This document shows positions 1 to 8,354 of a stretch of 64,000 nucleotides of DNA, piece after piece. The notes beneath the pieces are model-generated. The model saw only the letters and a list, made by a program, of their open reading frames with translations, did no database searches and was not told the DNA's origin. Position numbers and translations under genes: made by a program. Position 1 is the first letter of the stretch. Each line of letters opens with the position of its first letter. The DNA is from Brachybacterium timonense (GTDB lineage Bacteria > Actinomycetota > Actinomycetes > Actinomycetales > Dermabacteraceae). The stretch is taken from the NCBI RefSeq assembly GCF_900258505.1, contig NZ_LT984895.1, positions 1 to 64,000 on the forward strand, written 5' to 3'.

Positions 1-771
1 TGCGAAGCCGCGTACGTCCCGCCCCTGCACGGGCAGGGCGAGGACGGCCTGCTGATCAACCAGCCCTCGCAACGCGGCACAGCCGACCCGAACAAGATCA
101 CCCAACGCGGCACCCGGATCACCCTCGCAGACGGCACCAGAACAGACCTCGGCCACCGCTGCATCACCCTCGGCAGCCCCGGTACCGCAGCCATCCCGGG
201 GGCGCCACCGGTGGTCATCACCGTCACCCGCGAAGACTTCGCCACCCTCCCCGTCAAGCCGCTGGAGGCCACTGCAGGTCCTCCGGGAGGCTGGCTGCCG
301 GTAAACATGGTCAACGTCCTACACACCAACCCGGCCGAGCAAACCCTCGCAACGACACTGCTGGGTACGCCGGTGCAGATCCGGGCGATCCCCATCGAAT
401 ACCACTGGGACCTCGGGGATGGGAACACCATCACCACCACCAAACCGGGTAAGCCGTTCCCGTCCGAGGAGGTCACCTCCACCTACCGGTACGAGGGCTG
501 GTACGACATCACGCTGACCACCACGTTCGCTGGCCAGTTCTCCGTTGACGGCGGGCCCTGGCAAGACATCGACGGCACCATCACCATCACCAGCGACCCC
601 GTCGCCCTCTACTCCGCAAGCCTCACCAGCCGCCTGACCAACCCCCACACACCCACCACCCCCACCGACGGCGACGGCGACGGCGACGGCAAGCACACCC
701 CCGACATCCCTGCACGCACACCCGAGAACGAAGGCCCCACCGACCCCAACGTCACACACCGCACCATCTAA
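1..771 (+). CDS. PKD-domain protein, 5' end cut off
   Basis: The reading frame is open from base 1 and ends at TAA 769-771, so about 256 C-terminal residues are visible and the start lies outside the window. The middle of the visible part has a PKD-type signature (YHWDLGDG, later TYRYEGWYDITLTT), a beta-sandwich fold common in secreted or surface proteins. The C-terminus is a low-complexity run of Gly-Asp pairs followed by a Pro/Thr-rich tail, with no LPXTG signal and no C-terminal membrane segment. Family assignment rests on the PKD core only; export is inferred because the signal peptide is not visible. Confidence 0.75.
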   Translation, partial: CEAAYVPPLHGQGEDGLLINQPSQRGTADPNKITQRGTRITLADGTRTDLGHRCITLGSPGTAAIPGAPPVVITVTREDFATLPVKPLEATAGPPGGWLPVNMVNVLHTNPAEQTLATTLLGTPVQIRAIPIEYHWDLGDGNTITTTKPGKPFPSEEVTSTYRYEGWYDITLTTTFAGQFSVDGGPWQDIDGTITITSDPVALYSASLTSRLTNPHTPTTPTDGDGDGDGKHTPDIPARTPENEGPTDPNVTHRTI

Positions 772-862
772 ACCACCCCCACGCACCAGACACGACCTCA
801 CACGTCGCACCGCGCCGGCGCCCTGGCCCCCTGAGGGCCCGACGGCCGCGCCTGGGCACACC

Positions 863-868
863 TACGAT
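863..868 (+). promoter_or_regulatory. -10 hexamer of a likely leaderless pxpA promoter
   Basis: TACGAT ends 6 nt before the ATG at 875, and no Shine-Dalgarno sequence lies between them. In actinobacteria this spacing puts transcription initiation on the start codon itself. The same hexamer and spacing recur in the pxpA relic at 8072. Confidence 0.6.
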
Positions 869-874
869 GGCGGC

Positions 875-1633
875 ATGCAGGTGATCGATCTGAATGCGGA
901 CCTTGGGGAAGGTGACTCGATCCGTCGCGTCGGCGACGATGCCGCCATGCTCGGGGTGGTCACCACCGCGAACATCGCCTGCGGCGGCCACGCCGGAGAC
1001 CCCTCGACCATGCGTCACGCCGTCCAGGGTGCGCTCGCCCACGACGCCGCAATCACGGCTCACGTTGCATACCCGGACGTCGCTGGCTTCGGCCGACGAT
1101 TCCTGGATATCGCCCCCACCGAGCTCACAGATCAGGTGATCGCGCAGACCGGCGCTCTGCAGGCGATCGCCCGCGTGGTCGGCACACGCGTGGTCGGCGT
1201 AAAACCACACGGCGCGCTGTACAACGCGATCGCCCACCACACCGCGCAGGCCGAAGCGGTCGTCACGGCGCTGCAGGAGCTCGACGATGACCTCGCACTG
1301 GTGGCCGCCCCCAGCTCCGAAGCCGCACGGCTCGCCGAACACGTCGGCATCCCCGTGGTGCGGGAAGCATTCGCCGACCGCGCATACCGGCCCGACGCCA
1401 CGCTCATGCCCCGCAGCGAATCAGGCGCCGTCCTCACCGACCCGCACGCCGTCACCGCCCAAGCGCGCTCCCTCGCCCTGGATCACTCCGTGACGGCGGC
1501 CGACGGGACTGTGCTCACGCTCCCCTGCGACACGATCTGCCTGCACGGTGACACCCCCGGGGCGGTGGCCCTTGCACGGGCGGTGCGAGCAGACCTGGAA
1601 GCCTCCGGCGTCACCGTCCGGCCTGCGCGATGA
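875..1633 (+). CDS. pxpA: 5-oxoprolinase subunit A (LamB/YcsF family)
   Basis: This 252-residue protein has the usual length and motifs of PxpA: NADLGEG at residues 7-13, NIACGGHAGDP at 33-43 and KPHGALYN near 110. PxpA acts with PxpB and PxpC in the ATP-dependent opening of 5-oxoproline (pyroglutamate) to glutamate in the cytoplasm. The stop overlaps the ATG of the next gene (ATGA at 1630-1633), which indicates translational coupling. The ATG is chosen because TACGAT lies exactly 6 nt upstream, a leaderless arrangement. A decayed second copy of this gene lies at 8084. Confidence 0.92.
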   Translation: MQVIDLNADLGEGDSIRRVGDDAAMLGVVTTANIACGGHAGDPSTMRHAVQGALAHDAAITAHVAYPDVAGFGRRFLDIAPTELTDQVIAQTGALQAIARVVGTRVVGVKPHGALYNAIAHHTAQAEAVVTALQELDDDLALVAAPSSEAARLAEHVGIPVVREAFADRAYRPDATLMPRSESGAVLTDPHAVTAQARSLALDHSVTAADGTVLTLPCDTICLHGDTPGAVALARAVRADLEASGVTVRPAR

Positions 1634-3576
1634 CCACGCCGCAGGGCAGCGCCGGCTCAACGGGACGGAGCGCCGGCCCGTCGCACCCCCGCTCAGCAGC
1701 CACGCGGGGCAGTGAAGAACCGCGCAGCCCCGCCGCCCCACACAGCCCCACCACCCCGCACAGTCCGGCCACGCACACCAGCAGCTCCAGGCCGCACCTG
1801 CAGGGCCCGCTGCGGGTGCACCCGATGGGCCACAGCGCGCTGCTCGCCACGTACCCCAACACCGCGACAGTGCTCGCAGCTGCCCGCGCGATCGAGCAGG
1901 TCGCCCCTCCGGGAGCGCTCGTGGAGGCCGTGCCCGCGGAGCGGTCACTGCTTCTCACCGCAGCGGATCCACTGGATCTGCCCGTGCTCACCGCCTTGCT
2001 CGAGCACGTGCCCTCCTCCACGTCAGCCCCGCAGCAGAGCCGCAACGTCGTGCTGGATGCGGTGTACGACGGCGAGGATCTGGCGGATGTCGCCGCCCTG
2101 CTGGGCCTGAGCATCGAGGCACTCATCGCGCAGCACAGCTCAACGCTGTGGCGGGCCGCTTTCGCTGGTTTCGCGCCCGGCTTCGCCTATCTCCTGCCGG
2201 TGGCCAACGGCGAGCGCGCCGCTGCAAGCGACGACGGCACAGGGCGAGCCAGCGAGGATCTGCAGCACGCTGGACGGTTCACGCCCACGGCTACTGCAGG
2301 CGGTGACGGCACAGGCGGAGAACTCGCCACGGCGCGTGACAGCACCGCTGCCGCCACCGCGGGGCCGCCGTGGCGGGTGCCGCGACGTGAACAGCCGCGC
2401 ACCCGGGTGCCCGCCGGGGCCGTCGGCCTCGCCGCTGCGTACTGCGGGGTGTATCCGCGTGAGTCGCCCGGCGGCTGGCAGCTGATCGGCCGCACCGATG
2501 CGCTGCTGTTCGATGCCGAGCGCACTCCGGCCGCCCTGCTCTCCCCCGGCACGACAGTGCGGTTCCGGCCCCGCCGCGCCCTGGTGCACGCCCGCGCAGC
2601 CACGCGTACCTCGACGTCCGCTCCGTCCCACCCACCCGTGCTTGAGGTGATCACCCCCGGACCGCTCGCCCTCGTGCAGGACGCCGGCCGGCCCGGCCAG
2701 GCCCGCATTGGTGTGAGCACCTCCGGTGCATTCGACCGTGCCGCGCTGCGTCGGGCGAACCGAGCCGTGGGCAACCCGCCGAGCAGCGCCGGCCTGGAGA
2801 TCCTGCTCGGTCCCTTCTCGGTGCGCGCCCTTGCTCCGACGATCCTTGCCGTCGATGGTGCGATCACCCCCGTGACTGTGCGCCGCAGGGTCGGTCGTGA
2901 CGGCGCCGATTTCTCGGACGCCCCGGCGGGGATTGACGTTGAGGATGCCCGCAATCTGGGTCCGATCGCCCTGGACGCGGACGATGTGCTGCAGATCGGC
3001 GCGGCCACCGCCGGCGTGCGGATCGTCCTCTCACTACGCGGCGGGGTGCAAGCTCCGCTCGTGCTCGGCTCGCGCTCACGTGATGTGCTCTCGAGCCTGG
3101 GCCCAGATCCGCTCACCGCTGGTCAGCAGATCGCGGTCGGTGGCGCGGAACCACTCGGGCCCGTCGCGGATATGCACGCCAGCAGTGACCTCCCGCAACC
3201 GTTGCTGCATGGTGAGGAGCCTGTGCGGATCCCGGTGCTGCCCGGCCCGCACCAGGCCGTGCTCGGCGAGGGTGCGTTCGCGGCGCTGTGCGCAACCACG
3301 TGGCAGGTCAGGTCGGACTCGGACCGGGTCGGTGTGCGGCTCGAGGGCGCGCCGCTGCCGTCGGCCACGAGCGGTGACCTGCCCAGCGAACCGATGGTGC
3401 CCGGCGCAATCCAGGTGCCGCCGTCGGGCCTGCCAGTGGTGTTCGGTCCGGACCATCCCGCCACCGGCGGTTACCCCGTGGTGGCGGTGGTGACCCGACG
3501 CGGCCTGGATCTCCTCGCGCAGGCTGCCCCGGGGCAACGTTTGCGCTTCGACCTCGACAGCGGGCGGATGCCCTGA
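1630..3576 (+). CDS. pxpBC: Fused 5-oxoprolinase subunits B and C
   Basis: This 648-residue protein joins PxpB (KipI-like) to PxpC (KipA, biotin-dependent-carboxylase-like). PxpB is recognised by GFAPGFAYL near residues 180-188 and PRTRVPAGAVG further on; PxpC begins near residue 338 with TPGPLALVQDAGRPGQ. The first 55 or so residues are a Ser/Pro/His-rich extension not seen in separate PxpB proteins. A low-complexity Gly/Ala/Thr-rich insertion of roughly 50 residues interrupts PxpB between PGFAYLLPVANG and WRVPRREQPR. It starts 4 nt inside pxpA, so the two genes form one operon for pyroglutamate use. The fusion guarantees equal subunit supply. Confidence 0.9.
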   Translation: MTTPQGSAGSTGRSAGPSHPRSAATRGSEEPRSPAAPHSPTTPHSPATHTSSSRPHLQGPLRVHPMGHSALLATYPNTATVLAAARAIEQVAPPGALVEAVPAERSLLLTAADPLDLPVLTALLEHVPSSTSAPQQSRNVVLDAVYDGEDLADVAALLGLSIEALIAQHSSTLWRAAFAGFAPGFAYLLPVANGERAAASDDGTGRASEDLQHAGRFTPTATAGGDGTGGELATARDSTAAATAGPPWRVPRREQPRTRVPAGAVGLAAAYCGVYPRESPGGWQLIGRTDALLFDAERTPAALLSPGTTVRFRPRRALVHARAATRTSTSAPSHPPVLEVITPGPLALVQDAGRPGQARIGVSTSGAFDRAALRRANRAVGNPPSSAGLEILLGPFSVRALAPTILAVDGAITPVTVRRRVGRDGADFSDAPAGIDVEDARNLGPIALDADDVLQIGAATAGVRIVLSLRGGVQAPLVLGSRSRDVLSSLGPDPLTAGQQIAVGGAEPLGPVADMHASSDLPQPLLHGEEPVRIPVLPGPHQAVLGEGAFAALCATTWQVRSDSDRVGVRLEGAPLPSATSGDLPSEPMVPGAIQVPPSGLPVVFGPDHPATGGYPVVAVVTRRGLDLLAQAAPGQRLRFDLDSGRMP

Positions 3577-3583
3577 TCCGCAT

Positions 3584-3627
3584 CGAGCCGGGCTCGCATC
3601 GGAGCGGCTGACATCGAGCCGGGCTCG
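3584..3627 (+). repeat. Two 31-bp-spaced copies of a 13-nt palindrome
   Basis: CGAGCCGGGCTCG occurs at 3584-3596 and again at 3615-3627, each within the longer direct repeat CATCGAGCCGGGCTCG. It lies between the convergent ends of pxpBC and the Nudix gene. Each copy can fold on itself, so this may be a tandem terminator. Confidence 0.7.
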
Positions 3628-3628
3628 T

Positions 3629-3655
3629 GCCGGGGCGGCCGGCTGAGACCCCGGC
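3629..3655. terminator. Hairpin between convergent genes
   Basis: GCCGGGG at 3629-3635 pairs with CCCCGGC at 3649-3655 around a 13-nt loop. It sits between the stops of pxpBC (+) and the Nudix gene (-). There is no T-run, as is common in actinobacteria, so it is a candidate only. Confidence 0.45.
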
Positions 3656-3664
3656 GGCTTCGAG

Positions 3665-4150
3665 TCAGGGCCGAGTCACCAGATCCGGGAGTGCCTCTCC
3701 GCGCAACACCGCGAGACCATGCCGGGCGCGTGCAGCGCCCCACCGACCCAGCCGATCCAGGTCGCTCTCTTCGATCAGCTCCCAGGCGTCGAGCTCCTCA
3801 TGCTGCAGCACGATCTGCTGCTCCAGCTGCGCCGCAGGGATCACGCCGGCGTCGAACAGGAAGTGCGCGCCCATCGGTGCATTGCTCGCGGCACGCGCCG
3901 GCGCCCAGGTGACCGCCAGCAGGTGGCCGATCTCGACGTCGAGCCCCAGCTCCTCCCACACCTCGCGTCGGGCGCATTCGCGGGGATCCTCGCCGGGGTC
4001 CACGCTGCCGCCCGGCAGCAGCAGGTGGTCCTTGTAGTTCGGCTGCTCCACGAGCAGGCGTCCGTGCTCATCGCGCAGGATCACCGCCCCGGACATGATC
4101 GCCTTGGGCAGCGACGCGAAGTAAGCCGGCTCCGGCAGCAGGTGTGGCAT
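3665..4150 (-). CDS. Nudix hydrolase
   Basis: The 161-residue protein contains a full Nudix box, G48-x5-E54-x7-R62-E63-V-W-E66-E67-L-G69-L, inside LPGGSVDPGED...REVWEELGL. Such enzymes cleave nucleoside diphosphates linked to another moiety with Mg2+; the substrate cannot be told from sequence. The start at 4150 is preferred over an ATG at 4207, because CACAAT lies exactly 6 nt upstream of 4150 and the extra residues are Arg/Gly-rich and unlike Nudix N-termini. It converges on pxpBC and stands alone. Confidence 0.85.
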   Translation of the reverse strand: MPHLLPEPAYFASLPKAIMSGAVILRDEHGRLLVEQPNYKDHLLLPGGSVDPGEDPRECARREVWEELGLDVEIGHLLAVTWAPARAASNAPMGAHFLFDAGVIPAAQLEQQIVLQHEELDAWELIEESDLDRLGRWGAARARHGLAVLRGEALPDLVTRP

Positions 4151-4156
4151 ACCCCC

Positions 4157-4162
4157 ATTGTG
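4157..4162 (-). promoter_or_regulatory. Probable -10 of the Nudix gene
   Basis: Read on the minus strand this is CACAAT, 6 nt before the ATG at 4150. The same hexamer and spacing precede the gene at 42084. It differs from TANNNT in the first base, so confidence is moderate. Confidence 0.4.
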
Positions 4163-4213
4163 GCGCGGGTTGCGGCGACGTCCACCTGCTGCCGGGCCGT
4201 CGCGCACGACCGA

Positions 4214-4375
4214 CCCGTCGGGCGCGACCAGTCCGTCGGGCGTGACCAGTCCGTCGGGCGTGACCAGTCCGTCGGGCGCGACCAGCCCGTCGGGCGTGAC
4301 CAGTCCGTCGGGCGTGACCAGTCCGTCGGGCGCGACCAGCCCGTCGGGCGCGACCAGTCCGTCGGGCGTGACCGG
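4214..4375 (+). repeat. 18-bp tandem repeat, nine units
   Basis: Nine contiguous 18-bp units of the form YCCGTCGGGCGYGACCAG run from 4214 to 4375. Variation is limited mainly to C/T at unit positions 1 and 12. The array is intergenic, upstream of both flanking genes, and has no spacers, so it is a minisatellite and not CRISPR. Because 18 is a multiple of 3, it reads as open hexapeptide repeats in several frames; these are not genes. Confidence 0.95.
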
Positions 4376-4447
4376 TCACGCCCAATGCCGGGCCGACGAG
4401 TCGCGCGAGGGGGCTCAGGTTCACCACCGAGGCCCGGGCCCCTGTCA

Positions 4448-4495
4448 TCGAGTTCGTGGAAATCGTGCGAAAACGCAACGTATCCACGAACTCGA
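4448..4495. repeat. 13-bp perfect inverted repeat with structured spacer
   Basis: TCGAGTTCGTGGA at 4448-4460 is the exact reverse complement of TCCACGAACTCGA at 4483-4495. The 22-nt spacer can form a further small stem (TGCG-aaaa-CGCA). It is AT-richer than its surroundings. It lies between two tandem-repeat arrays in the 589-bp gap between the Nudix gene and the dehydrogenase. It could be a regulator site, a mobile palindromic element or an RNA hairpin. Confidence 0.85.
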
Positions 4496-4502
4496 CGGGG
4501 GC

Positions 4503-4571
4503 GGCCGACGACGGGACCGATCCCCGGCCGACGACGGGACCGATCCCCGGCCGACGACGGGACCGATCCCC
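4503..4571 (+). repeat. 23-bp tandem repeat, three units
   Basis: Three units of 23 bp beginning GGCCGACGACGGGACCGAT lie end to end, followed by a decayed fourth. The array completes the repeat-filled gap upstream of the dehydrogenase gene. Confidence 0.9.
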
Positions 4572-4739
4572 GGGCCGACGCCCGAGCGATTGTCCGGGTG
4601 CACGGGCGGATCGACCGGATACTGGAGATCCGGGCACGCGACTGACCAGCGTCTCCGCCACCACCATCAGCCGCCCTCTGGTCCGCCTGCTGATGATGGA
4701 GGGTGTGCGACGATCAGCGGAACGACAGGAGTCCGCCTC

Positions 4740-5738
4740 ATGACCAGACCCCATGCGCTGCTCGCCATGTCCCCGACACTGCCTGCCCAGCTGTTCACCC
4801 CTGAGCTGAGGGACCGGCTGACGGCTGTGCTCGACCTTGATGCAACGTCCGTCGTGCAGGACTGGTCCGCCCTCGCGGACGAGGAGCTCGCCCGCACCGC
4901 CGTGATCGTCACCGGATGGGGCGCGCCGCCTCTGACCGGGGATGTTCTGCGTCGGATGCCTGCCCTGCGAGCTGTTGTGCACACGGCCGGCTCGGTGCGC
5001 GGCCTCATCCCCGCCGAGGCCATCACCGACCGGGACCTGCTGGTCACCTCGGCGGCCGGCGAGAACGCGGTGCCCGTCGCCGAATACACGCTCGCGCAGA
5101 TCATCCTGGCCCGCAAGAGCGCGCGGCGCCGGGAGGAGCGACTGCGCACCTCCCGTGGCCAGGACCGCTCCTGGGACCCGGCCCGCGACGGGAACCACGG
5201 CGCGACGATCGGCCTGATCGGCGCCTCCCGGATCGGCCGACGGGTCGCCGAGCTGCTGCGCCCCCTGGATCTCGGCGTGCTGATCAGCGACCCCTATGCG
5301 AGTGCCGAGGACATCGAGGCGCTCGGGGCGCAGAAGGTCGAGCTGCCCGAGCTGTTCGACCGCTGCGACGTGATCAGCGTCCACGCCCCGGACCTGCCGT
5401 CCACACGAGGCTTGGTCTCCGCCGACCTGCTGGCGCGGATGCGGGATGGGGCCACGCTCATCAACACGGCACGCCCCGCGCTGGTCGACCACGATGCGCT
5501 GCGTGCGGAGGTGCTGGCCGGACGGCTGGACGCGGTGCTCGATGTCAATGAGAACCTCGGCCCCGACGACCCGCTGTGGGACGCCCCGAACGTGATCCTC
5601 ACCCCGCACATCGCCGGATCGCTCGGCAACGAGCTGCATCGAATGGCGACGGCCGCGGTGGTGGAGGCGGAGCGGTGGGTGCAGGGTCTGCCGCCGCTGG
5701 CACCGGTGGACCCCGCCACGTTCCACATCACCGCCTGA
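4740..5738 (+). CDS. D-isomer-specific 2-hydroxyacid dehydrogenase
   Basis: This 332-residue NAD(P)-dependent oxidoreductase has the Rossmann signature GLIGASRIGRRV near residue 157. The family's catalytic set is present: Arg in NTARPALVD near 243, Glu in NENLG near 270 and His in TPHIAGS near 289. The ATG at 4740 follows CAGGAG at proper distance; longer frames upstream run through the tandem repeats and are rejected. The stop is 6 nt from the end of the convergent DUF2264 gene. Together with that gene and the TIM-barrel protein at 8355 it suggests catabolism of a sugar acid, but the substrate is unknown. Confidence 0.88.
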   Translation: MTRPHALLAMSPTLPAQLFTPELRDRLTAVLDLDATSVVQDWSALADEELARTAVIVTGWGAPPLTGDVLRRMPALRAVVHTAGSVRGLIPAEAITDRDLLVTSAAGENAVPVAEYTLAQIILARKSARRREERLRTSRGQDRSWDPARDGNHGATIGLIGASRIGRRVAELLRPLDLGVLISDPYASAEDIEALGAQKVELPELFDRCDVISVHAPDLPSTRGLVSADLLARMRDGATLINTARPALVDHDALRAEVLAGRLDAVLDVNENLGPDDPLWDAPNVILTPHIAGSLGNELHRMATAAVVEAERWVQGLPPLAPVDPATFHITA

Positions 5739-5744
5739 GCACCG

Positions 5745-7913
5745 TCAGGCCTCTGGCGCCTGTCCGAGCGCGAGATCCAGGCAGGTGCCATCTGCCCAGC
5801 GCACGCTCACGAGGCCTCCTCCGAGATCTCGCACATCCGGTGTCGGCGCCTGCACGGGTGACGGGGCTCGGTCGCAGCGCGCTGAACCGGCCAGAACCGT
5901 GCGGGCGGCGATCACAGCACCGGCGGGAAGGGGATCGCTGCGCAGCTGGGGAATCGTCACGATCGGGCCCAGTGGGGAGGTCCCCTCCTCCCGGTGGATG
6001 GTCGGGACGAGTTCACCGAGCACCGGCGTGATCGCGCTGCAGATCGCCCCGCCGACGACCACCGCACCAGGGCTCGCCTCGGCGCCGTCGGCCGCATCGT
6101 CGTCCAGAGCCACGGCTGCATCCTCAGACCCCGTCACAGGCCACCCGGCCAGCATCACCGGGTGCTCGGTGCCCTCCGGCGCATGGACCACGCTGATCTC
6201 CTGACCGTCACGCACCAGTTCGGCGACGATCAACGTCGCCCCGCCCTGCACTGTCCCGGTGAAGCCGGCGCCGTGGTCGTGGCCGTCCAGGTCCGGATCC
6301 ACCCAATGGCAGTGCTGACGGGTGATGCCGACGCCGACCCGTGCCGTCCGATCGGAGGCACCGGATCGATGCACATCCACGCGCAGAGAGGTGAATCCGG
6401 CGCGATGGGAGGGTCCGTGCTCGGGATGCACCTCGGCGACGATCCGGTCATGCGGTGGGTGAAGTGCGGCCCCTGCCAGGGGAGGGCAGGTCGCGGTGGA
6501 GTATCCGGTCCGGGCGTACGCCGGGGAATCCATGCTCTCCAGGCCCGCACGACCGTTGTCGGTCCCGTGGTTCAGCACCCGCACGATCCCGTCATCCGGG
6601 GTGCGCGAGACGATCCATCCCGGGGCGGGCAGCGCCTCGACCCGCGGAGCCGAAGGGTCCTCGATCGGCAACGGCTCCTCCGTGGCGGTCCAGAAGGAGT
6701 GATCGGCCGGCAGGAGCAGTGAGACGAAGGCTTTTGAGGCCCAGTAGGGCGAGGCTGATCCCGAGTATGTCTGGGCCATCGGCGCGAACTCGTGGAACCA
6801 CCCCACGGACAGCAGACCGTCGGCATCGGGCACGCCATGCTCCATGAAATGGGCCAGCTGGCTGGACGCGGCGCGCCGCAGCACGCCTGGGCGCAGTCGA
6901 GCGCGATCCTCGGTCAGGGCAACCTGCTGGACCTCGGCGAGCGCGGCGGTGCCGAACGGTGTGGCAGTGGCCATCCGGTAGATCAGGCTGCGGCCCTGCA
7001 TCAGCGGACCCCCGTCGGCCCCCACGAGCCCGACGGCATCCGCGGTGAACCCTGCCAGACGCTCGCGGGAGCGCTGCACGTCCTCGGCGGTCACGACACC
7101 GTCCTCGAGCAGTCCGGGGAAACCCCGCATGCGGGTCCAGATCGTCGGGTAGAGAGCGAACGCCCAGGTGCCGTAGTGGTCGAAGGAACGTTTCGCTCCG
7201 TCGGAGAACCAGCCGCCGTCACGTGCGAAGGACTCGTGCAGAGCAAGCGCATCGCGCAGATCGGCCGATGCCGCCGCGGCCAGCTCACCGGTGCGGAAGC
7301 GGTGATCGACCGAACGCAAGAACGTGATCGTAACGATCCGGAACCAAGCCCAGTTGTTGGGCGGATAGCCGCTGCCGATCACCTCGGCGAACCAGTCGAT
7401 CAGTCGGTCGCGTGTGCTTGGCGGGAGCAGGTCCCACGTCTGGGCTCGGGTCAGATCCAGCGCGATCGCGATCGAGGCGGCCTCGACCTTCGCCTGGCCA
7501 TGCGTGCTGGGCCGCACCCATCGGTCCGGCGCCTCCGGGTCGACGCCGGCTTCGAGGCCACGCCGGTAAAGCTCGAGGTGACCATGCGGGTCCTCGCCCT
7601 GTGCCCCGGCGACACGGAATGCGGCGAGCAGGAAGGTGCGGGCGAAGCCCTCCAGGCCGTCAGATTCCACACCGCTGCTGCTCACGGGCCCCGGAGGCGT
7701 GATGCGCGCGCAGTTCTCGCTCGCCAACGGGCGCAGTGAGACCAGCAGGTGGTCAGCGACACGCTCCCAATGAGGCCGGCCCAGACCGGTGTGCGGGGAG
7801 AGCTCGCGGTCGGCAGGCGGAAGATCAGGGATGGGGTGTGCTCGGCAGGGCTCTGCCCGAGAGCGGTGGGCGCCGGAAACGATCACACGGTCCTCCAAAT
7901 CGGTCTCCTGCAC
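5745..7913 (-). CDS. DUF2264 domain protein
   Basis: The 722-residue protein matches the DUF2264 family by its length and by the start of the conserved region (HWERVADHLLVSLRPLASENCARI..., split here for length), with later AWFRIVTITFLRSV and YRMATATPFGTAALAE. DUF2264 proteins resemble alpha/alpha-toroid polysaccharide enzymes and often occur in plant-cell-wall sugar loci. No signal peptide is visible, so a cytoplasmic role on small saccharides is likely. The called start is GTG at 7913 without a good ribosome site, so a start some residues further in is possible. Confidence 0.8.
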   Translation of the reverse strand: MQETDLEDRVIVSGAHRSRAEPCRAHPIPDLPPADRELSPHTGLGRPHWERVADHLLVSLRPLASENCARITPPGPVSSSGVESDGLEGFARTFLLAAFRVAGAQGEDPHGHLELYRRGLEAGVDPEAPDRWVRPSTHGQAKVEAASIAIALDLTRAQTWDLLPPSTRDRLIDWFAEVIGSGYPPNNWAWFRIVTITFLRSVDHRFRTGELAAAASADLRDALALHESFARDGGWFSDGAKRSFDHYGTWAFALYPTIWTRMRGFPGLLEDGVVTAEDVQRSRERLAGFTADAVGLVGADGGPLMQGRSLIYRMATATPFGTAALAEVQQVALTEDRARLRPGVLRRAASSQLAHFMEHGVPDADGLLSVGWFHEFAPMAQTYSGSASPYWASKAFVSLLLPADHSFWTATEEPLPIEDPSAPRVEALPAPGWIVSRTPDDGIVRVLNHGTDNGRAGLESMDSPAYARTGYSTATCPPLAGAALHPPHDRIVAEVHPEHGPSHRAGFTSLRVDVHRSGASDRTARVGVGITRQHCHWVDPDLDGHDHGAGFTGTVQGGATLIVAELVRDGQEISVVHAPEGTEHPVMLAGWPVTGSEDAAVALDDDAADGAEASPGAVVVGGAICSAITPVLGELVPTIHREEGTSPLGPIVTIPQLRSDPLPAGAVIAARTVLAGSARCDRAPSPVQAPTPDVRDLGGGLVSVRWADGTCLDLALGQAPEA

Positions 7914-8071
7914 CGCCTACGCGATGCCGTGCTCCACGCTAATGGGCCGACCGATGGCGTGTTGTGATGGCGGCACCGCCAGGGCGCGGCACGGCCGAAC
8001 CGTCGAGCCCTGCACGCTGGCATACGATGGACCGGCTCTGCCGCGTCCGAAGTCCGCACCGGTCAGGCGCC

Positions 8072-8077
8072 TACGAT
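8072..8077 (+). promoter_or_regulatory. -10 hexamer kept in front of the pxpA relic
   Basis: TACGAT followed by GGAAGC and ATG mirrors TACGAT-GGCGGC-ATG in front of intact pxpA. If active it would transcribe the relic and the TIM-barrel gene 270 bp further on. Confidence 0.5.
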
Positions 8078-8083
8078 GGAAGC

Positions 8084-8210
8084 ATGCCCGTGATCGATCC
8101 GAACGCCGACCTCGCGGAGGGCGATGCGGCCCGCCGCATCGGCGATGACGCGCCATGCGCGAGGTCGTGACCACGGCGAACATCGCGTGCGGGGTGAAGC
8201 CGCACAGCGC
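8084..8210 (+). pseudogene. Relic of a second pxpA
   Basis: Translation from 8084 gives MPVIDPNADLAEGDAARRIG, clearly homologous to residues 1-20 of PxpA. One base is then missing near 8152, and in another frame the match goes on with VVTTANIACG. This runs straight into VKPHSA, equivalent to VKPHGA about 70 residues later in the intact gene, so an internal piece has been deleted. Nothing homologous is left after about 8210. The copy cannot make a product. Confidence 0.85.
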
Positions 8211-8354
8211 GAGGCGAAGCCCGCCGAGCTCGCCCTTCTCCTGGTCACGTACGGCCCTGTGGGCCTGCTGGACCTGAGCGATTCCTCGGCGATCCTCCCG
8301 TCGCGGCCCTCGTGCCCTGAACTGCCACTGCTCACCGTTACTCGAGGAGACGCC

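Noticed and set aside
4214-4375. CRISPR array
   Set aside because: Units are contiguous without spacers and no cas genes are present; the 59-62 bp arrays fail for the same reason.
4158-4739. Extension of the dehydrogenase through SGVTSP-like repeats
   Set aside because: The peptide repeats come from 18-bp intergenic DNA repeats; CAGGAG before the ATG at 4740 marks the true start.
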